Made by a program: the position numbers and the translations under genes
Part shown: piece after piece, positions 34,901-37,627 of the stretch
How positions within the stretch are numbered: position 1 is the first letter of the stretch
Layout: every line of letters begins with the position of its first letter
Notes under the pieces: generated by a model
Seen by the model: only the letters and a program-made list of their open reading frames with translations
Databases searched by the model: none
What the model was told of the DNA's origin: nothing
Source of the DNA: an uncultured bacterium
GTDB lineage: Bacteria; Bacteroidota; Bacteroidia; Bacteroidales; Bacteroidaceae
Reading direction: 5' to 3'
Length of the DNA stretch: 37,627 bases
Assembly: GCA_945869305.1 (NCBI GenBank)
Contig: CAMBOH010000010.1
Span: forward strand, 1-37,627

Positions 34901-36270
34901 TAGTTCCTTCCGTCAACAATTCCGTTGTAAAGAATTTTCTCGGTATCGGTGCGCCAACCAATGGGGGTCCACGGCCTGAAACTGTTGGTGCTGGAAGCCA
35001 ACTCTCCGTTGCTGTCTATCACTCCGCTGTTCACCGTGATGTGCGCCGTCAATACAGCATCCAAGCCATTTCTCCTTTGATTGTTTACCTGGTCTGCAAG
35101 CCAGTAGAGCTGGCCGGCGTTTTCAATGGCGTAATAATCCCGATATTCTGGCAGCAATTCCGCATGATGACTCTCACTTACGTACTCTGCCGGCTGATAG
35201 CCGTCGCAGCGGGTGCAGAAGCCTTTATTGTCGTAGTCATGCGGTGTCGATGAATTCGAGTAACCCTCCTCACTGGTCAGGCAGTTGACGCGTCCATAGA
35301 ACACTTCCTTGCCACCTAAGACAGGGTAAGTGTCTGTGCCCAAAGACTGTCCCCATTCAGAGCCGTCGAAGAAGCCGCCTTTCAAGTTGACAGCTCCGGA
35401 TACATTGTCTATCCGGTCACTGACGGTACAGCCCTTCGAAAGGAGATAGGCAATCTCTCCGCTCTGGAATTGGGCTGTAGTCTTACCCATGTACGAACTC
35501 GATCCATCGGATTCAATGTACCCGCTTATATTCTCCGAACATTTGTCCTTGTTGAAGTAGCAATTTTCTATTTTTCCAAAGTCTAATATGCCACCCACAC
35601 CGCCAGCAAAGGATGCATTGCTGCCCGTTATACTGACAGACCCCGAATAATAGCAGTTGGCAATGATAGCATAGCGATTATAGCCATTTATACCTCCTAC
35701 AAATTGATTTCCCACTACCGTACCCAAGTGATAACAGTTGACAATGATCCCCATTTGATTGAACCCACATACGCCACCGACGTTCTGGTAACCATTAAAA
35801 TAGGAGTCTACAACGCCTACATTCTTCACAGTGCCGTTAATGAGTCCAAACAAACCTACATTGTATTTTTCCGCATCATTGACATACAATCCGCTGATGG
35901 TCTTACCGTTGCCGTCGAAGGTACCCGTATACATTTTTTCTTCACTTTCGTAAACGCCGATGGGATCCCATTGGGTGAATCCGCTGCTGTTGGCCGACAG
36001 TGTACCGTCAGCATTCAGCACGCCGGAGTTCACGGTTATGTTGGCCGTGAGCTTCGCACAGGCGGCTGGATTCTGGGCCGTACCGTCTGTCAGCGTACCG
36101 TTGACAAGCGCAGCATACCAGTATAGTTCAGCGGCTGTCGAGATTTGATAAGGATTACTGCTCGTGCCATCGCCGTTAGTTGGCATGGACGGAGTGATGG
36201 CCGCCTGTGAGACCATAGGCAGCAACCACATCATGACGCAGGCCATGAATGGAAGAAGGAATTTTTTCAT
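31969..36270 (-). CDS. Large secreted GLUG-repeat surface protein
   Basis: This 1433-residue protein has a signal peptide (about 1-23, cleaving near SQA-A) and repeated GLUG-type motifs (VGGVCG-like), the kind of repeat found in bacterial surface adhesins. Three related modules can be read: about 35-330, 345-645 and 675-1210. Each opens with a YYAIEN/YWYAALV-GQL-like segment and a V(L)TAxITVNSGV strand, then WDPIG, FDGN, then GLUG repeats (3, 3 and about 12). FCTRC (351-355) and FCTAC (676-680) mark the module junctions. A distinct domain (about 1215-1390) precedes the tail IYDLTGRKVSRAAHGLYIRNGQ (1407-1428), which resembles C-terminal targeting tails of secreted Bacteroidales proteins. The start at 36270 follows a strong promoter. 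Ligand and exact secretion route are not shown. Confidence 0.88.
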   Translation of the reverse strand: MKKFLLPFMACVMMWLLPMVSQAAITPSMPTNGDGTSSNPYQISTAAELYWYAALVNGTLTDGTAQNPAACAKLTANITVNSGVLNADGTLSANSSGFTQWDPIGVYESEEKMYTGTFDGNGKTISGLYVNDAEKYNVGLFGLINGTVKNVGVVDSYFNGYQNVGGVCGFNQMGIIVNCYHLGTVVGNQFVGGINGYNRYAIIANCYYSGSVSITGSNASFAGGVGGILDFGKIENCYFNKDKCSENISGYIESDGSSSYMGKTTAQFQSGEIAYLLSKGCTVSDRIDNVSGAVNLKGGFFDGSEWGQSLGTDTYPVLGGKEVFYGRVNCLTSEEGYSNSSTPHDYDNKGFCTRCDGYQPAEYVSESHHAELLPEYRDYYAIENAGQLYWLADQVNNQRRNGLDAVLTAHITVNSGVIDSNGELASSTNSFRPWTPIGWRTDTEKILYNGIVDGRNYQISGLYINDESADHVGLLGYTIGTVRNLGIMSSYFKGRTNVGSMYGYGSGRIVNCFSYNCQVHGNECVGGMFGNSYGTTSLMCNSYFVGTVSGTNHVGSMCGYSAQANTIANCYYDKEKSSIGGIDGADVAGQAEGKTKAEFQSGAIAYHLSQGCTVDGEEYAGTGWGQILNWLDYPLLGIPQKVYYGYDTCDENADMVYTNQVVTDRRLDHSFGEHGFCTACTTGYQPAEVVSATHHAELAKTHAGYYAIENGGQLSWFGRLAGKDGTVNGVLTADVVLNTGDLLSYNGVSEVTWRTWDPIGNGYSGKFDGNGHTVSGMFINNISQDYVGLFGVLNTGAIVSNVNVENFYIFADMYVGGVCGTNNGTIVNSQSNGMIYGYLEVGGICGRNTGRVEDCISDTEVGYYGNDPVRFGGISGTNRDNGTLINCTSKGSVNGGLYVGGVTALNYGTITNCKSSGSGIHGVLYVGGVSGMNYEAGVITGCKNSATVGTRVSAEIDYDYAGGVCAYNLNRIEYCESQGIVEGDKCIGGICGYNKGTLSHCKHYGSPSVIGQYDVGGVCGENDKLGKIEFCNNSGGVAGSGPTVSATSHCIGGVCGTNNGNITGCFNTGVIEGTFELGGLCGENNANITNSYNRGQISGSEKVGGLCGYNTSDGLLRNCYNAGVVKLESAIEIAVKTLGNVSGTNSGTLSNCYYDKTVCDAAGIYNATDEEGKVVGRITPQFQNGEVACLLTQGTDGSVWGQQLGADTYPILESSYKIVRAAQDGANENFWATFSNQEADVELCVPSGQSLTVYNATVSGGVLNLSERDNTQVAKGEGVLLLAGAEYLNAKTNETDELSPVAYAFNNLVATPSEAQTITAESGYTLYRLTYNNASTKSGLGFYLGVAGSVKDGSQLKATPGKAYLKVAATETANAQAFIFPEGGEVTAIEGITPWGTQPSGTKGEAIYDLTGRKVSRAAHGLYIRNGQKVIIR

Positions 36271-36316
36271 GATGATTGATTTTGGAAAATGTTTTTGACA
36301 GCTATTAAAGTTGGGA

Positions 36317-36346
36317 CAAAGGTACAAAAACGCTCATTGAGTGAAA
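36317..36346 (-). promoter_or_regulatory. Promoter of the GLUG gene
   Basis: On the minus strand TTTC (36343-36346) is 18 nt upstream of TACCTTTG (36317-36324). The -7 box is a perfect match. Start near 36310, about 40 nt before the ATG at 36270, which supports that start over the upstream frame extension. Confidence 0.75.
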
Positions 36347-37158
36347 GTCTTCGTACGATTAGGCAAGAAAAAATAGTCGTTTAGGCAAAATTTCGACGTT
36401 TTATTTCGGAAAACGTACCAGCAAACGCATCTGCTCTCATATACGACTGATGGCAACGGACTCCGGTGAAACAACGGCGTGTCAGGACTGTCCGTTGTCG
36501 CTTTTGGTTGCTGGACGGGAAAAAACAAAACATATAGGTCCTGTCCGAAACCCTGTAAGACCAGACTTCAGACCCACCATTTCCAAAATCAAATAAGTCG
36601 GCCGGTAGTCTATAGGGAGAGAGCTATAAATCAAGTCGAGCTGGGCAATCAGGATGCCAGCTGGAGACTTTGTCTTTAGGAAGAAAACCATAAAACGGGC
36701 CAAGCTGGGTACCGGATGTATAGCATAATCCCAAAATGGTTCGCTCTATATACGTGTTTTTATCCTTGTAAAAATCGTTCAACCCTTCAGCCAACCTTTT
36801 ATTCTCGTTGATTTTCAGTAGGAAACAGGCTGAAGGGTTTTGTTTTCAAACCCTTCAGAAAGGTTCAGCCTGACAGGTAGTCTTCAGCATCCACGCTGTT
36901 TCCGGACCCTCCTGATTCATGACCTACAAGTCCGGGCTTCGGCGCAACAACCCGTCGGGTTGTCACGCTTAGCCCAGCCTCTGTTTTGCCTGAGACAACC
37001 CTTGAGAAGAGACCATTTTGCCTGCATCCGGCCTTATCGCAGGCTGAAGGGTTGGCTGAAGGGCTTGTTCGTGAGAGAGCCCTTCTTGCATCATTCCAAG
37101 GACAGAAGGCTGCTGTGCCGGCACGCGATTCGGGGACCATGCGCCTGTCAGACCCGAC
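36347..37158. other. Gene desert with AACCCTTCAGCC repeats
   Basis: About 0.8 kb between the GLUG promoter and the SecDF terminator has no credible protein gene on either strand and no tRNA that I could recognise. It holds the inverted repeat at 36781-36839, a further AAACCCTTCAG near 36846-36857, GGCTGAAGGGTT followed by GGCTGAAGGGCT at 37042-37065, and an ACAACCC/GGGTTGT hairpin at 36947-36963. Confidence 0.55.
36781..36839. repeat. 12-bp inverted repeat AACCCTTCAGCC
   Basis: AACCCTTCAGCC (36781-36792) is exactly complementary to GGCTGAAGGGTT (36828-36839), 35-nt spacer, followed by TTGTTTTC on the plus strand. It could terminate a plus-strand RNA. The same word recurs at 37042-37053 in the inverted orientation. 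Confidence 0.6.
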
Positions 37159-37218
37159 AAAAAAGTGCGAGTGAGGACAACAGGCCAAACAGACTTGGCC
37201 CATTGTCCCCACTCGCAC
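37159..37218 (-). terminator. Intrinsic terminator of SecDF gene
   Basis: GTGCGAGTG (37165-37173) pairs with CACTCGCAC (37210-37218); GGACAA pairs with TTGTCC and GGCCAA with TTGGCC further inside, all in register. On the minus strand the stem is followed by TTTTTT (37159-37164). A textbook terminator 52 nt after the secDF stop. Confidence 0.88.
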
Positions 37219-37270
37219 CTGATAGGGCAGGCGCGGTGCATGTGGACACCGCGCTCAGAGGGGTATTTGA

Positions 37271-37627
37271 TTACTTGTTGCTCTCTTCTTCGTGTACCAC
37301 CTGCTTGCGGCCCAGCGTACGCAGGGCAATCGGGGCAGCCAGGAAGATAGACGACAAGGTGCCGAACACTACACCCAGAATCATGGCAAAGGCAAACGAG
37401 CGGATGCTGTCGCCACCGAGGAAGAAGATGCAGAAGAGCACCAACAGGGTGGTGAGCGACGTCATGATCGTACGACACAGCGTGCTGTTCAGTGATTCGT
37501 TGAACAGACGGCGCGTGTCGCGCGTGGGATAGAGGCCGAGGTTCTCACGCATACGGTCGAATACTACCACCTTGTCGTTGATGGAGTAACCGATGGCGGT
37601 CAGCACGGCACCGATGAAGGTCTGGTC
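37271..37627 (-). CDS. secDF: SecDF/SecF protein translocase subunit, C-terminal part (partial)
   Basis: Only the last 118 codons are in the window; the frame is open to the right edge at 37627, so the gene starts outside. The segment GYSINDKVVVFDRMREN is the highly conserved SecF signature, followed by LFNESLNSTLCRTIMTSLTTLLVL and two more membrane spans (about LVLFCIFFLGG and FAFAMILGVVFGTLSSIFLA). SecDF uses proton motive force to pull proteins through the SecYEG channel at the periplasmic face. Bacteroidetes usually have secD and secF fused, which I assume but cannot see. A strong terminator lies downstream at 37159-37218. SecF as a separate gene is the alternative. Confidence 0.93.
   Translation of the reverse strand, partial: DQTFIGAVLTAIGYSINDKVVVFDRMRENLGLYPTRDTRRLFNESLNSTLCRTIMTSLTTLLVLFCIFFLGGDSIRSFAFAMILGVVFGTLSSIFLAAPIALRTLGRKQVVHEEESNK

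Noticed and set aside
36840-37532. Plus-strand open frame of 230 codons in the desert and across SecDF end
   Set aside because: It spans a dispersed repeat, a strong terminator and the antisense of secDF; no domain or codon character supports it.

Overview
The window is chromosomal DNA from a GC-rich member of the Bacteroidales, most likely Prevotellaceae-like. The evidence is a PorZ-type protein of the type IX secretion system (T9SS), a SecDF-type protein tail, a YitT-leuS-rdgB neighbourhood, a Bacteroidetes-type ManC, GLUG-repeat surface protein architecture, and several promoters matching the Bacteroidetes consensus (TTTG, 19-21 nt, TAnnTTTG) with no obvious Shine-Dalgarno sequences. Species cannot be read from the sequence alone.

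Layout. 1-427 is a G-rich, repeat-bearing non-coding stretch ending in the terminator of an HU gene (428-697, minus). 876-10486 is a minus-strand block: typA, then leuS, yitT, a fucosyltransferase-like gene, rdgB and porZ. 10487-11239 holds the divergent typA and nrdD promoters and a roughly 330-nt structured nrdD leader. 11240-13847 (plus) is the anaerobic ribonucleotide reductase pair nrdD-nrdG, closed by a 20-bp perfect hairpin. 14189-16791 (minus) is aroQ-pyk-O-methyltransferase. 16964-21394 (minus) is nadA-pepP-rbfA-lolC/E-like permease. 21608-26648 (plus) is sbcD-sbcC. 26790-30354 (plus) is the GDP-L-fucose supply set: GDP-fucose synthase, mannose-1-phosphate guanylyltransferase and GDP-mannose dehydratase. 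30681-31634 (plus) is a lone Rpn/PD-(D/E)XK nuclease with repeats on both sides. 31812-36270 (minus) is a large secreted GLUG-repeat protein followed by a 47-aa small ORF. 36271-37158 is a gene desert with repeats, and 37271-37627 is the C-terminus of SecDF, running off the right edge.

Function. Most genes are housekeeping: translation (LeuS, RbfA, TypA), nucleotide hygiene and supply (RdgB, NrdDG), NAD, shikimate and glycolysis enzymes, and DNA-end processing (SbcCD). Two themes link distant parts. One is envelope export (SecDF, PorZ, LolC/E-like permease, and a GLUG surface protein that may be a T9SS client). The other is fucose: manC, gmd and fcl make GDP-fucose, and the HxRRxD-type glycosyltransferase in the leuS operon may use it. 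The accessory-looking part is about 30.4-37.2 kb, where base composition becomes more AT-rich and repeats concentrate. The least explained items are the small ORF behind the GLUG gene, the palindromic repeat shared by 254-314 and 16883-16943, and the nrdD leader with an apparent duplicated promoter core and an FNR-like site.
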